A DNA stretch of 64,000 nt from Paractinoplanes aksuensis (GCF_024137025.1 NZ_JAMYJR010000039.1:124001-188000), one strand, 5' to 3'. Positions 39,281-49,776 are shown, numbered from the stretch's first letter. Translations and numbers: made by a program. Notes: generated by a model from the sequence alone, not told the origin.

Positions 39281-39315
39281 ACGAGATCCACCTGGTTCTG
39301 GGGACGGCACGCTGA
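39277..39315 (+). CDS. Possible 12-residue coupling peptide between xylH and the ROK gene
   Basis: ATG at 39277 overlaps the xylH stop (ATGA) and the frame MNEIHLVLGTAR ends in a TGA that overlaps the ROK ATG by one base. Ribosomes finishing xylH could re-initiate here and then on the regulator. It may equally be chance. Confidence 0.3.
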   Translation: MNEIHLVLGTAR

Positions 39316-40493
39316 TGCGGGCCGGCCCCAGCCAGGAGGAGGTTCGCCGGCACAACCTCGGGACGCTGCTGCGGTACGTACACGTGCACGGCGCCACCTC
39401 CCGGGCGGAACTCACCAACCGGCTCGGCCTGAACCGAAGCACCATCGGGGCCCTGACCGCCGACCTGACCACCGCTGGGCTGGTCACCGAGGCGGCGCCA
39501 CGAGAGACCGGCCGGGCCGGACGACCGTCGCTGGTCGTCCGGCCCGAGTCGTCCAAGGTGTACGCGTACGCGCTGAGCATCGAGGTCGACCGCCTGCGGG
39601 CGGCCCGGGTCGGGCTGGGCGGCCGCATCCTGGACCGCCGCGAGACCGACCGGCCGCGCGGCATGCAGGTGCTGGACGCGGTGCAGCCGCTGGCCGGGTT
39701 CGTCCACGAGATGCGGGCCGACGTGCCGGGTGACGCCCGCTACGTCGGCACCGGGGTGGCGGTGGCCGGCATGGTGCGCCGGGCGGACGGGATGGTCCGC
39801 CTGGCTCCCACGATCGGCTGGGTCGAGGAACCGGTCGGCGCCGCGCTCCGCGCCGAACTCGGTGACGTGGGGAAGCTGACGCTGGGCAACCACGCCGACG
39901 TCTCCGCGCTGGTCGAACACAGCCGGGGCGCCGCCGCCGGCTGCGACAACGTCATCTACCTGTACGGCGACGTCGGGGTGGGGGCCGGCATCATCGCTGA
40001 CGGCCGCCGGGTGGCCGGGCACGGCGGGTACGGCGGCGAGGTCGGCCACATGGTGGTCAACCCCTACGGCCGCGAGTGCAGTTGCGGCTCGCGGGGCTGC
40101 TGGGAGACCGAGATCGGCGAGTACGCCCTGCTCAAGCACGCCGGCCGGGGCGAGCTGACCGGACGCGAGGCGGTGCTGGGAGTGGTCGAGGCGGCGATGC
40201 GCGGCGACAGCCAGGCCCAGTTCGCGGTGCGCCAGGTCGGCGAGTGGATCGGGTTCGGTGTCGGCAACCTGGTCAACATCTTCAACCCGGAATCGGTGAT
40301 CTTCGGCGGCACCCTCCGCGACGTCTACCTGGTCGCCGCGGCCCAGATCCGCAGCCGGCTCACCGCCATCGCGCTGCCGGCCTGCCGCGAGCACATCCGC
40401 CTGCGTACCCCCGAACTAGGCACCGACGCCGCGCTGATCGGCGCGGCCGAGCTGGCCTTCGAACACCTTCTTGAAGATCCACTGCTCAATTAG
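39315..40493 (+). CDS. ROK-family transcriptional regulator
   Basis: A 392-residue XylR/NagC-like regulator. The N-terminal winged helix (about residues 8-70, LRYVHVHGATSRAELTNRLGLNRSTIGALTADL) binds DNA. The ROK sugar-kinase-like domain follows, with GVAVAGMV, DVGVGAGIIADG, GEVGHMVV and the zinc motif CSCGSRGCWE. It probably senses a sugar and represses its own operon. Being the last gene of a transporter operon rather than divergent from it, it would give feedback control. Confidence 0.93.
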   Translation: MRAGPSQEEVRRHNLGTLLRYVHVHGATSRAELTNRLGLNRSTIGALTADLTTAGLVTEAAPRETGRAGRPSLVVRPESSKVYAYALSIEVDRLRAARVGLGGRILDRRETDRPRGMQVLDAVQPLAGFVHEMRADVPGDARYVGTGVAVAGMVRRADGMVRLAPTIGWVEEPVGAALRAELGDVGKLTLGNHADVSALVEHSRGAAAGCDNVIYLYGDVGVGAGIIADGRRVAGHGGYGGEVGHMVVNPYGRECSCGSRGCWETEIGEYALLKHAGRGELTGREAVLGVVEAAMRGDSQAQFAVRQVGEWIGFGVGNLVNIFNPESVIFGGTLRDVYLVAAAQIRSRLTAIALPACREHIRLRTPELGTDAALIGAAELAFEHLLEDPLLN

Positions 40494-40525
40494 ACGTACG
40501 GGATCCCGGTCGCCCCCGACCGCAC

Positions 40526-40557
40526 CGAGGCCGTTCCGCCGATGCGGAACGGCCTCG
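40526..40557 (+). terminator. Terminator of the sugar ABC operon
   Basis: A 14-bp perfect stem: CGAGGCCGTTCCGC (40526-40539) with its complement (40544-40557), loop CGAT, followed by TCGTTT. Confidence 0.85.
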
Positions 40558-40626
40558 TCGTTTCTCCCGGCCGTCCCCGGCTTCCGGCGGCACCCGGTGG
40601 GCACGCGACGGTTGATCAAGATCGTC

Positions 40627-40632
40627 TATGCT
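40627..40632 (+). promoter_or_regulatory. -10 element TATGCT of the helical-repeat gene
   Basis: TATGCT followed by 7 bases and GTG 40640; no ribosome-binding site. Confidence 0.5.
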
Positions 40633-40639
40633 CCCCGCC

Positions 40640-41584
40640 GTGAATGGGTCAGATAACGTCCTTCTGGATCCCGCGGACGCTTATCCGGAGATAGCCGCCG
40701 TGCGCGCGCGGCTGACCGCGAAGGACTGGACCGGTGTCCGCGCCGTGGTCGACAACCTGTCGCCGTCGGCGCGCACCAAGATCGTCCGGCACGGCGGATC
40801 GGCCGACGGGTCCGAGCAGGTGTTGCGCGAGGTGCTCGACCGCGATCCGGCCGACGGGACGGCCGCGGCCATGCTCGGTCACTGCCTCATCGACATCGGC
40901 TGGAAAGCCCGGTCGTCCTACGGCGCCGAGCACGTGAGCCGGGACCAGTTCAAGGAGTTCCACGCCTGGCTGCGCCAGGCCGAGGCGGTGCTGATCGACG
41001 GGGCCGCCCGCAACCCCCGCGATCCGGCGATCTGGGCCGCCCGCCTGGTGTCGGCCCGCGGCCTCGAGCTGGGCCTGGCCGAGGCCCGGCGCCGCTACGA
41101 CCGGGTCAAGGCGCTCGACCCGCACAACTTGACGGCCCAGTTCCAGATGCTGCAGCAGCTCTGTCCCAAGTGGGGCGGAAGCTGGGAGTTGCTGCATCCC
41201 TGGGCCCGCGCGGAGATGCTGGCGGCGCCGCCCGGCGCCGCGCAGGGCGTGCTGGTCGCCGAGGCCCATATCGAGCACTGGCTCGAGTTGCCGGCCGGCA
41301 CCCGGACGGCGTACCTCAACGGAGCTTCCGTCCGCCGCGAACTCCAGGAGGCGGCCGACAGGTCGGTGCTGCACCCGGACTTCGGCCGCGACAACGGCTG
41401 GGTCGAGGCCACCAGCGCCTTCGCCTTCGTCTTCAGCCTGCTCAACGACCGCCGGTCGGCGGCCCGGCTCTTCGTTCTCTTGGGCGAGCTGGCCACCGAA
41501 TACCCCTGGCAGTACCTCGGCGGCGACACCGCCGAGCAGATTCGCAACCACCGCCGGCGCGCACTGGCCGGAGCGGCCCGATGA
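40640..41584 (+). CDS. TPR/helical-repeat-like hypothetical protein
   Basis: About 314 residues of alpha-helical sequence with TPR-like pairs (EVLDRDPADGTAAAMLGHCLIDIGW, RYDRVKALDPHNLTAQFQMLQQL) and a conserved-looking WGGSWELLHPWAR segment. It resembles DUF4034-type hypothetical proteins, but I cannot be sure. No signal or membrane segment is visible, so it is probably cytoplasmic. The frame opens at ATG 40628, but that ATG lies within a TATGCT -10 element; GTG 40640 is the likely leaderless start. Its stop overlaps the start of the M16-like protease by 4 bases, implying joint function. Confidence 0.75.
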   Translation: MNGSDNVLLDPADAYPEIAAVRARLTAKDWTGVRAVVDNLSPSARTKIVRHGGSADGSEQVLREVLDRDPADGTAAAMLGHCLIDIGWKARSSYGAEHVSRDQFKEFHAWLRQAEAVLIDGAARNPRDPAIWAARLVSARGLELGLAEARRRYDRVKALDPHNLTAQFQMLQQLCPKWGGSWELLHPWARAEMLAAPPGAAQGVLVAEAHIEHWLELPAGTRTAYLNGASVRRELQEAADRSVLHPDFGRDNGWVEATSAFAFVFSLLNDRRSAARLFVLLGELATEYPWQYLGGDTAEQIRNHRRRALAGAAR

Positions 41585-43251
41585 TCAAGCAGATCGAGAT
41601 CGACGGGGTGCCGGCCCTGCTGGCCCCGGCGGCCGGAGCAGGGCATGCCGGCCTGGCCTTCCGGGTCGGATTCGCCGACGAGCCGCTGGCCCGGCGCGGC
41701 ATCACCCACCTGATCGAGCATCTGGCCCTCTTCTCCACGGGAGTGGCCGACTACCACTACAACGGCGCCACCGGGGTCGAGTACACGTTCTTCCACATGC
41801 ACGGTTCGGCCGACGAACTCGGCGAGTTCCTCACGGCGGTCTGCACCTCGCTGCGCGGCCTGCCGATGCACCGGCTCGCCGTCGAGAAGGACCTGCTGCG
41901 GGCCGAGGCGAACGGGCGCAGCTCCGGCCCGGCCGACCCGATGGGGCTGTGGCGGCACGGAGCGCGGGACTACGGCCTGCCCAGCTATCCCGAGTGGGGC
42001 CTGCCCGCGATCACCGAGGACGACCTGCGGGACTGGGTGCAGCGCTACTTCACGCGGGAGAACGCCGTGCTGTGGGTCGCCGGTGACGAAGTGCCGGCCG
42101 GCCTGCGACTGGACCTGCCGACCGGCGTACGCCGGAAGCCGCCGGCGATGTCGTCGGCGCTGCCCGTCACCCCGGCCTGGTTCCCGGGCGGATCAGGAGT
42201 GCTGGTCTGGGACGCCCTGGTGCCCCGGGCGCCCCGCTCGGCCGTCTTCGCCGGGGTGCTCGAGCGGGTGATGTTCCGCGAGCTGCGCCAGGAGGGCGGT
42301 CTGTCGTATGCCGCCCATGCTGCCTACGAGCCGGTCGGCGTGGACCACGCGCAGGTGACCGCTGTCGCCGATGCCCTGCCCGACAAGCAGGGGGCCGTGC
42401 TCGGCGGTTTTGTCGACGTGCTCGCCGGGCTGCGGGTGGGCCGGATCGACGAGGCCGACGTGGCCGCCGTGGTCAAGAAGCAGACCGAGGCGCTGCGGCA
42501 CGCCGACGAGCAGGGCGCGCGGCTGCCCGGCCAGGCGCTCAACCTGCTCTGCGGACGCGAGGTGCTCGAGGCGGACGAGGTGATCGACGGACTGCGTGCG
42601 GTCACTGCGGCCGAAATCGCTCAGGTGGCGGCCGAGGCGTGGGAGGCCGGGCTGTTGATGACCCCGCACACCCGGGCCGACTGGGCCGGCTTCACGGCCG
42701 CGCCCACCCACTCCGAGACTGCCGTGGCCGGTACGAGCTACCGCTCGCGGGACACGCCCGACGAGAAGCTGATCGTCGGGGCCGAGGGCGTCAGCATCGT
42801 CTCGGACACCAACCGTGTGACCGTGCGCTTCGACGACTGCGTCATCATGCGGGCCTGGCCCGACGGCGGTCGTCACCTGGTCGGCGCGGACGGGATCGTG
42901 GTCTTTGTCGAGCCCACTCTGTACAAGGGGGCCCGGGACGCGGTCGAGCGGCTGGACGCCTCGATCCCGGCCGCGGTCCGGGTCGAGCAGCCCGCCCGCG
43001 ACCCCGGCCAGATCCCGCAGCCGGTGCAGCCGGTGCCGGGTACCGCGCCGTCGGCGTCGCCGCGACCGTGGCGCAGGGTGATCGTCCTCGCTCTGGTGGC
43101 TTCGGCCGGGTTGGCCATGACCAGCCGGATCGGCTACGAGCTGGCCCACGACCTGGTCGACGTCCAGACCGGCCTGGTCGGTCTGGCCGCGACGCTGGCC
43201 GTCACCGTGCTGTGCGGGGCCGGCGCCGTCCGCGCCCTCCGCACGCGCTGA
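41581..43251 (+). CDS. M16-like metallopeptidase with PH-like domain and C-terminal membrane anchor
   Basis: About 556 residues. The N-terminal 210 residues match an M16 protease half: the inverted zinc motif HLIEH (His43, Glu46, His47) and a downstream glutamate in LLRAEAN (about 109). The segment between motif and glutamate is shorter than in pitrilysin. A second M16-like half lacking the zinc motif covers about 210-370 (FRELRQEGGLSYAAHAAYEP is the typical substrate-binding region). Residues 385-450 look like a bacterial PH-like domain. Two transmembrane helices close the protein (VIVLALVASAGLAM and LVGLAATLAVTVLC). The active site is predicted to face the cytoplasm. ATG at 41581 overlaps the preceding stop. 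Confidence 0.8.
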   Translation: MIKQIEIDGVPALLAPAAGAGHAGLAFRVGFADEPLARRGITHLIEHLALFSTGVADYHYNGATGVEYTFFHMHGSADELGEFLTAVCTSLRGLPMHRLAVEKDLLRAEANGRSSGPADPMGLWRHGARDYGLPSYPEWGLPAITEDDLRDWVQRYFTRENAVLWVAGDEVPAGLRLDLPTGVRRKPPAMSSALPVTPAWFPGGSGVLVWDALVPRAPRSAVFAGVLERVMFRELRQEGGLSYAAHAAYEPVGVDHAQVTAVADALPDKQGAVLGGFVDVLAGLRVGRIDEADVAAVVKKQTEALRHADEQGARLPGQALNLLCGREVLEADEVIDGLRAVTAAEIAQVAAEAWEAGLLMTPHTRADWAGFTAAPTHSETAVAGTSYRSRDTPDEKLIVGAEGVSIVSDTNRVTVRFDDCVIMRAWPDGGRHLVGADGIVVFVEPTLYKGARDAVERLDASIPAAVRVEQPARDPGQIPQPVQPVPGTAPSASPRPWRRVIVLALVASAGLAMTSRIGYELAHDLVDVQTGLVGLAATLAVTVLCGAGAVRALRTR

Positions 43252-43342
43252 TCGGGAACTTCGCATGTGGCGTTGCTTACGGGTTGCTTACGCGACGGCC
43301 TGAACTGTCGCCGCCGGCCCGCACCGGGAGCACGATGAGAAG

Positions 43343-44923
43343 GTGAAGCTTTCGGTGGGGGCCGGGCTGGCCGGGGTGGCCGCCGCGGCGGTGGCGGTGG
43401 GCACGTCCGAGGTGGTGGCCGTGCTGACCGGGCCCGTGACGGCGCCGCTGCCGGCCGTGGGTGGCGTGGTGATCGACAACGTGCCCGGGCCGGTCAAGGA
43501 CTTCGGCATCAGTGTGTTCGGGGTGCACGACAAGACCGCCTTGATCGTGGGCACGGGGGTGTTGCTCGCCCTCTACGCGTACGCCGTGGGTGTGCTCGCC
43601 CGTCGGTCGTGGCGCCTGGGCCTGGCCGGGATCGGGTTGTTCGCGGCCATCGGCGTGGCCGCCGCACAGACGCGGCACGATGCGAGCGTCTTCGCCTGGC
43701 TGCCGACGGTGGTGGGGGCGGCGCTGGCCGTCCGGGTGCTGCGGCTGCTGCTCGACCGCGTGGGCGAGCCGGTTCCGGCGCCGGCGTCGGTGCTGGTGGG
43801 CGTGGGCGGTCCGGGCCCCGGAGCGGGAGCACCGCCATCGGCTGCGCCCGTCACCGCGTACGTGGAGGATCGTCGGTATTTCCTGAAGGTGCTCGGCATC
43901 GCCTTCGGTTCGGCGGCGGTCGCGGGGTTCGGCGGGCGCTGGCTGGGCTCGCGGCAGGCGGTGAGCGCGGCCCGCAACGACGTCGTGCTGCCGGCGCCCC
44001 GGCAGACCGCGCCGCCGCTGCCGACCGGCGTACAGGTGCCGGGGGTGACGCCGTACATCTCGCCCAACAAGGACTTCTACCGGATCGACACCGCCTTGAT
44101 CCCGCCCCAGGTCGACCCCGCGACCTGGCAGTTGCGCATCCACGGCATGGTGCGCAACCCGATCACCCTGACCTGGGAGCAGCTGCTGCAGCGGCCCATG
44201 ATCGAGCGGTACGTGACGCTGGCCTGTGTGTCCAACGAGGTCGGCGGCGACCTGGTCGGCAACGCGCTGTGGCTGGGCACCCCGATTCGGGAACTGCTGG
44301 CCGAGGCGGATCCGCTGCCCGGCGCCGACCAGGTCGTGCAGCGCTCGGTCGACGGCTGGACCTGCGGCAGCCCGACGTCGGTGCTGATGGACGGGCGGGA
44401 CGCGCTGCTCGCGGTCGGCATGAACGGCGAGCCGCTGCCGGTCGATCACGGTTTCCCGGCCCGCCTGGTGGTGCCCGGCCTGTACGGCTACGTCAGCGCC
44501 TGCAAGTGGATCACCGAGATCGAGCTGAGCCGGTTCAGCGACTTCGACGCCTACTGGGTGCCGCGCGGGTGGGCCCAGCAGGCGCCGATCAAGACGGCCT
44601 CGCGGATCGACACGCCGCGCGACGGCGCCTCGCGTAAACCCGGCAGCGTGGTTGTGGGCGGCGTGGCCTGGGCACAGCACCGCGGCATCGATAAGGTCGA
44701 GGTCCAGGTCGACGACGCGCCCTGGGCCGAGGCCACGCTGGCCGCGACGGTGTCGAGCGACACGTGGCGCGAGTGGAGCTTCGGGTGGCAGGCGACGCCG
44801 GGCCGGCACCGGCTGCGCGTGCGGGCCACCGACGGCTCAGGGGCGACGCAGACGAGCACACCGGCGGCGCCGGCGCCCGACGGGGCCGCGGGCTGGCACT
44901 CCATCGAGGTCGAGGTCGACTGA
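43343..44923 (+). CDS. Membrane-fused molybdopterin-dependent oxidoreductase (sulfite-oxidase fold)
   Basis: A 526-residue protein. The first 145 residues carry about four transmembrane helices (including ALIVGTGVLLALYAYAVGVLA and LAGIGLFAAIGVAAA). A loop with RRYFLKVLGIAFGSAAVAG, resembling a Tat-like signal inside the protein, leads to an extracytoplasmic molybdopterin domain. The molybdenum ligand is Cys295 in TLACVSNEVGG, with GYVSACKWI and a C-terminal Ig-like dimerisation domain ending WHSIEVEVD. The family uses small S- or N-oxide and sulfite-type substrates; the physiological substrate is unknown. The start is GTG 43343. Confidence 0.88.
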   Translation: MKLSVGAGLAGVAAAAVAVGTSEVVAVLTGPVTAPLPAVGGVVIDNVPGPVKDFGISVFGVHDKTALIVGTGVLLALYAYAVGVLARRSWRLGLAGIGLFAAIGVAAAQTRHDASVFAWLPTVVGAALAVRVLRLLLDRVGEPVPAPASVLVGVGGPGPGAGAPPSAAPVTAYVEDRRYFLKVLGIAFGSAAVAGFGGRWLGSRQAVSAARNDVVLPAPRQTAPPLPTGVQVPGVTPYISPNKDFYRIDTALIPPQVDPATWQLRIHGMVRNPITLTWEQLLQRPMIERYVTLACVSNEVGGDLVGNALWLGTPIRELLAEADPLPGADQVVQRSVDGWTCGSPTSVLMDGRDALLAVGMNGEPLPVDHGFPARLVVPGLYGYVSACKWITEIELSRFSDFDAYWVPRGWAQQAPIKTASRIDTPRDGASRKPGSVVVGGVAWAQHRGIDKVEVQVDDAPWAEATLAATVSSDTWREWSFGWQATPGRHRLRVRATDGSGATQTSTPAAPAPDGAAGWHSIEVEVD

Positions 44924-45087
44924 GTGCCGATTAGTTGAAGGCCGCACCAGCGGTCCGTCGTTCGTGTTCAAGTCGCTCATACGGTGGCTTGCATGTCCAC
45001 CAATGCGGTTGATGAAGAGCCGTCTGACAACTCGACCCGGCCCCCGAACGGAGACCGGATCGTCATGGTGATTCGGGGTCGACGGCG

Positions 45088-45477
45088 TCAGGCCGCAGGC
45101 GCCTGTCGTTGTGCCGGCACCGCTGACTTGTGGGGCCGGCCCAGCCGGGCCTCGAGCCGGGCAAGGTCGACACGTCCGTGATGACGGTCGGCGGTGTCCT
45201 CCCAACCGACGGCGAGCAGCCGCAGCCGCTCTGCCTCGGTGAGGCCACCCCAGACTCCGTACGGCTCTCGAACCGCCAGGGCGTGGGCGGCGCACTCGGC
45301 CCGTACCGGGCACGCGCCGCACATGCTCTTGGCTTTGGCCTCGCGGCGGTTGCGGGACGACCCGCGCTCGCCGTCCGGGTGGAAGAACTGCGCACTGTCC
45401 CGTCCTCGGCACAAACCGAGCCGTTGCCAGTCCCAAAGATCGGCGATGGGCCCGGGCAGTCTGCGAACGTTCGACAT
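45088..45477 (-). CDS. whiD: WhiB-family iron-sulfur regulator, WhiD/WhiB3 type
   Basis: A 129-residue Wbl protein. Four cysteines (C23, then CGACPVRAEC as CxxC and C further on) bind a 4Fe-4S cluster sensitive to oxygen or nitric oxide, followed by the family turn GVWGGLTEAE. The N-terminus RRLPGPIADLWDWQ and the FFHPDGERG stretch point to the WhiD (Streptomyces) / WhiB3 (Mycobacterium) branch, which acts through binding sigma factor. GGAGGAGGG lies 6 nt before ATG 45477. It is divergent from the bldM-like gene, and the same pair is adjacent in Streptomyces. Confidence 0.9.
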   Translation of the reverse strand: MSNVRRLPGPIADLWDWQRLGLCRGRDSAQFFHPDGERGSSRNRREAKAKSMCGACPVRAECAAHALAVREPYGVWGGLTEAERLRLLAVGWEDTADRHHGRVDLARLEARLGRPHKSAVPAQRQAPAA

Positions 45478-45708
45478 GGAACACCCTCCTCCCGCGCGGC
45501 ACCGCGGAGTGTCGTCATGAGGGCCCTTGCTCAGGCCTGTCGGCGTGTTACCCCGGTGAATCCCGGCTCACACGCAACTTGTCGATGTCTTCTGAAGTCG
45601 CATGACACCGGCCTGGCAAGTCATACCGATCTTTCCCATTTTTTCCATCTAAAGCGCGTAATGCTGCGGCCCTCGCGTGATCTCCTCTGAGAGAGAAGGA
45701 GGATCACT
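45478..45708. promoter_or_regulatory. Divergent regulatory region between whiD and bldM-like genes
   Basis: 231 bases with relatively AT-rich blocks (45625-45665). It carries the ribosome-binding site AAGGAGG for the bldM-like gene. A TAATGC hexamer at about 45660 could be a -10. No BldM or WhiG consensus was identified with confidence. Confidence 0.35.
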
Positions 45709-46563
45709 GTGCGTACCGTCCTCGTGTGCGTCCGTACCCCGCTGGCGGCCCAGACCGTCGCGTCCACCGCGGCCCGGCTCGGCATGACCGGCGTCGTCCG
45801 GACCGCGGTCAGCGAGACCGAGGCCATGATCCGCCTGGCTGAACGGCCGGCTGAAGTGGTTCTGGCTGACACCGCCGTGACCCGTCCCGACAGCGTCGGC
45901 TTCACCCGGCGCGTCCTGGCCCGCGCGCCACAGGCGCAGTTGGTGCTGTTCGGCGCCGAAGACCCCCGGGTGGCCGCGGCGGCCGTCGCCGCCGGCGCCC
46001 GTGGTGTCATCCGCGGTGTCGAGCACGACCTGGTCAGCGTCGTGGCCAAGGCCCTGCTCCTGCTGCTGCTCCCGGTGCGCCCGCAGGGCATGCCGATCAA
46101 CGGGGCCAACGCCCAGCCGGCCACCGTGGCCGGCGGGGTCCGAAACAACAACTCGACCGCGGCCCGGACCGCTTATCAGAACGGCGGGCTCGGCATGAGC
46201 GCGCCCAACGCGGCCTCGGTCCCGGCGGTGCTCGGGCCCAACGCGCCGATGGTCCCGGCCCAGCGTGGCGACGCCCCGATCGACCCGGCCACCGGCCGGC
46301 CGATGGTGGCCTGGCCCGGCAACGAGACCCAGGTCGGGGTGGCCGACCCGGCGCCCGCGGGACGGCGGCTCACGCTCACCGAGCGCGAGTTGCAGGTGCT
46401 GCGGGGGATGGCCGACGGCAAGAGCAACGCCGAGATCGGCCGGGAGCTCTTCGTCTCGGAGGACACCGTCAAGACCCACGCCCGGCGGCTCTTCCGGAAG
46501 CTGGGGGCCAGAGACCGCGCACACGCGGTGGCCGCGGGCTTCCGAGCCGGACTGGTTGCTTGA
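45709..46563 (+). CDS. bldM: BldM-like LuxR-family response regulator with atypical receiver domain
   Basis: A 284-residue regulator. The C-terminal LuxR-type helix-turn-helix (about residues 219-284, LTERELQVLRGMADGKSNAEIGRELFVSEDTVKTHARRLF in segments) closely resembles Streptomyces BldM. The N-terminal 120 residues have a receiver-like alternation, but the acidic pair after strand 1 is absent (LVCVRTPLA instead of a DD pair). A possible phosphoacceptor Asp remains in VVLADTAV. The conserved Lys appears to be Arg (GVIRG). A Gly/Asn/Pro-rich linker of about 100 residues separates the domains, making it about 80 residues longer than BldM. Synteny with whiD, DUF5319 and guaB supports orthology. 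It probably controls development without phosphorylation. Confidence 0.8.
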   Translation: MRTVLVCVRTPLAAQTVASTAARLGMTGVVRTAVSETEAMIRLAERPAEVVLADTAVTRPDSVGFTRRVLARAPQAQLVLFGAEDPRVAAAAVAAGARGVIRGVEHDLVSVVAKALLLLLLPVRPQGMPINGANAQPATVAGGVRNNNSTAARTAYQNGGLGMSAPNAASVPAVLGPNAPMVPAQRGDAPIDPATGRPMVAWPGNETQVGVADPAPAGRRLTLTERELQVLRGMADGKSNAEIGRELFVSEDTVKTHARRLFRKLGARDRAHAVAAGFRAGLVA

Positions 46564-46565
46564 TT

Positions 46566-46587
46566 CTGAGGGGGCCTTCGGGCCCCC

Positions 46588-46598
<11 letters not shown>
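46566..46598. terminator. Terminator between the bldM-like gene and DUF5319
   Basis: An 11-bp stem CTGAGGGGGCC (46566-46576) and complement (46581-46591), TTCG tetraloop, then CTTTTT. The right arm contains the stop codon of the convergent DUF5319 gene. Confidence 0.93.
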
Positions 46599-48599
<2,001 letters not shown>

Positions 48600-48620
48600 A
48601 TAAATTAGAAGGACTCAGTC

Positions 48621-49739
48621 ATGCGCGACGTAGTGGAGATCGGTCTCGGCAAGACCGCCCAGCGGGGGTACCACCTGGACGAGATCGCCATCGTCCCGAG
48701 CCGGCGCACCCGCGACGTGGACGACGTGTCCACCGAGTGGCGCGTCGACGCGTACCCCTTCAAGATCCCCTGCGTCGCGCACCCGTCCGACGCGACCATG
48801 AGCCCGGAATCGGCGGTCGCCCTGGGCCGGCTCGGCGGCCTGGGCGTGCTCAACGCCGAGGGCCTGTGGACCCGCTACGAGGACCCGAGCAAGATCCTCG
48901 AGGAGCTGGCCTCGCTCGACGAGGACGCCGACGCCACCCGGCGCCTGCAAGAGGTCTACTCGGAGCCGATCCGGCCCGAGCTGATCGCCGAGCGGGTGCG
49001 CGTCATGCGCGAGGGTGGCGTCACCGTCGCGGTCCGGGTGTCGCCGCAGCACACGCTCGCGCTGGCCCCGGTGGTGCTCGACGCGGGCGTCGACCTGCTG
49101 GTCATCCAGGGCACGCTGGTCAGCGCCGAGCACGTGTCCACGACGGACGAGCCGCTGAACCTCAAGGAGTTCATCGCCGACCTCGACCTGCCGGTCATCG
49201 TCGGCGGTTGCACCGACTACAAGACCGCGCTGCACCTCATGCGCACGGGCGCGGCCGGCGTCATTGTCGGCGTCGGCGCCGACGAGTGGTCGACGACCGA
49301 CACCGTGCTCGGCATCCGGGTGCCGATGGCGACCGCGATCGCCGACGCCGCGGCCGCCCGCCGCGACTACCTCGACGAGACCGGTGGCCGCTACGTGCAC
49401 CTGATCGCTGACGGCGGCATCTCGACCTCGGGCGACATCGCCAAGGCGATCGGCTGCGGCGCCGACGCGGTGATGCTCGGCGAGCCGCTGTCGCTGGCCG
49501 AGGGCGCCCCGGCCGGCGGCGCGTGGTGGCACTCGTCGGCCAGCCACCCGCAGCTGCCCCGCGGCGGTTTCTGCATCGCCGGCGAGCCCGACGGCACGCT
49601 CGAGGAGCTGCTGTACGGCCCGGCCGACCGCGCCGACGGCCAGCTCAACCTGTTCGGCGGTCTGCGGCGGGCGATGGCCAAGTGCGGCTACCGCGACGTC
49701 AAAGAGTTCCAGAAGGTCGCGCTGGTCCTCGACCGCTGA
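48621..49739 (+). CDS. guaB3: GuaB3-family IMP dehydrogenase-related protein
   Basis: A 372-residue paralogue of GuaB, 21 bases downstream of it. It has the TIM-barrel core ([59 protein letters not shown]) but no CBS domains. The active-site loop reads VGVGADEWSTTD, with Ser224 at the position of the catalytic Cys of GuaB. Without that cysteine, classical IMP dehydrogenase or GMP reductase chemistry is not expected unless another residue substitutes. The family is conserved beside guaB in actinobacteria. ATG 48621 follows AGAAGGA. Confidence 0.9.
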   Translation: MRDVVEIGLGKTAQRGYHLDEIAIVPSRRTRDVDDVSTEWRVDAYPFKIPCVAHPSDATMSPESAVALGRLGGLGVLNAEGLWTRYEDPSKILEELASLDEDADATRRLQEVYSEPIRPELIAERVRVMREGGVTVAVRVSPQHTLALAPVVLDAGVDLLVIQGTLVSAEHVSTTDEPLNLKEFIADLDLPVIVGGCTDYKTALHLMRTGAAGVIVGVGADEWSTTDTVLGIRVPMATAIADAAAARRDYLDETGGRYVHLIADGGISTSGDIAKAIGCGADAVMLGEPLSLAEGAPAGGAWWHSSASHPQLPRGGFCIAGEPDGTLEELLYGPADRADGQLNLFGGLRRAMAKCGYRDVKEFQKVALVLDR

Positions 49740-49770
49740 GGCCTTTCCCCGTCCTTTCGGGCGGCAGCGC

Positions 49771-49776
49771 TAACCT
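49771..49776 (+). promoter_or_regulatory. -10 element TAACCT of the M1 peptidase gene
   Basis: TAACCT followed by 7 bases and ATG 49784; no ribosome-binding site. Confidence 0.45.
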
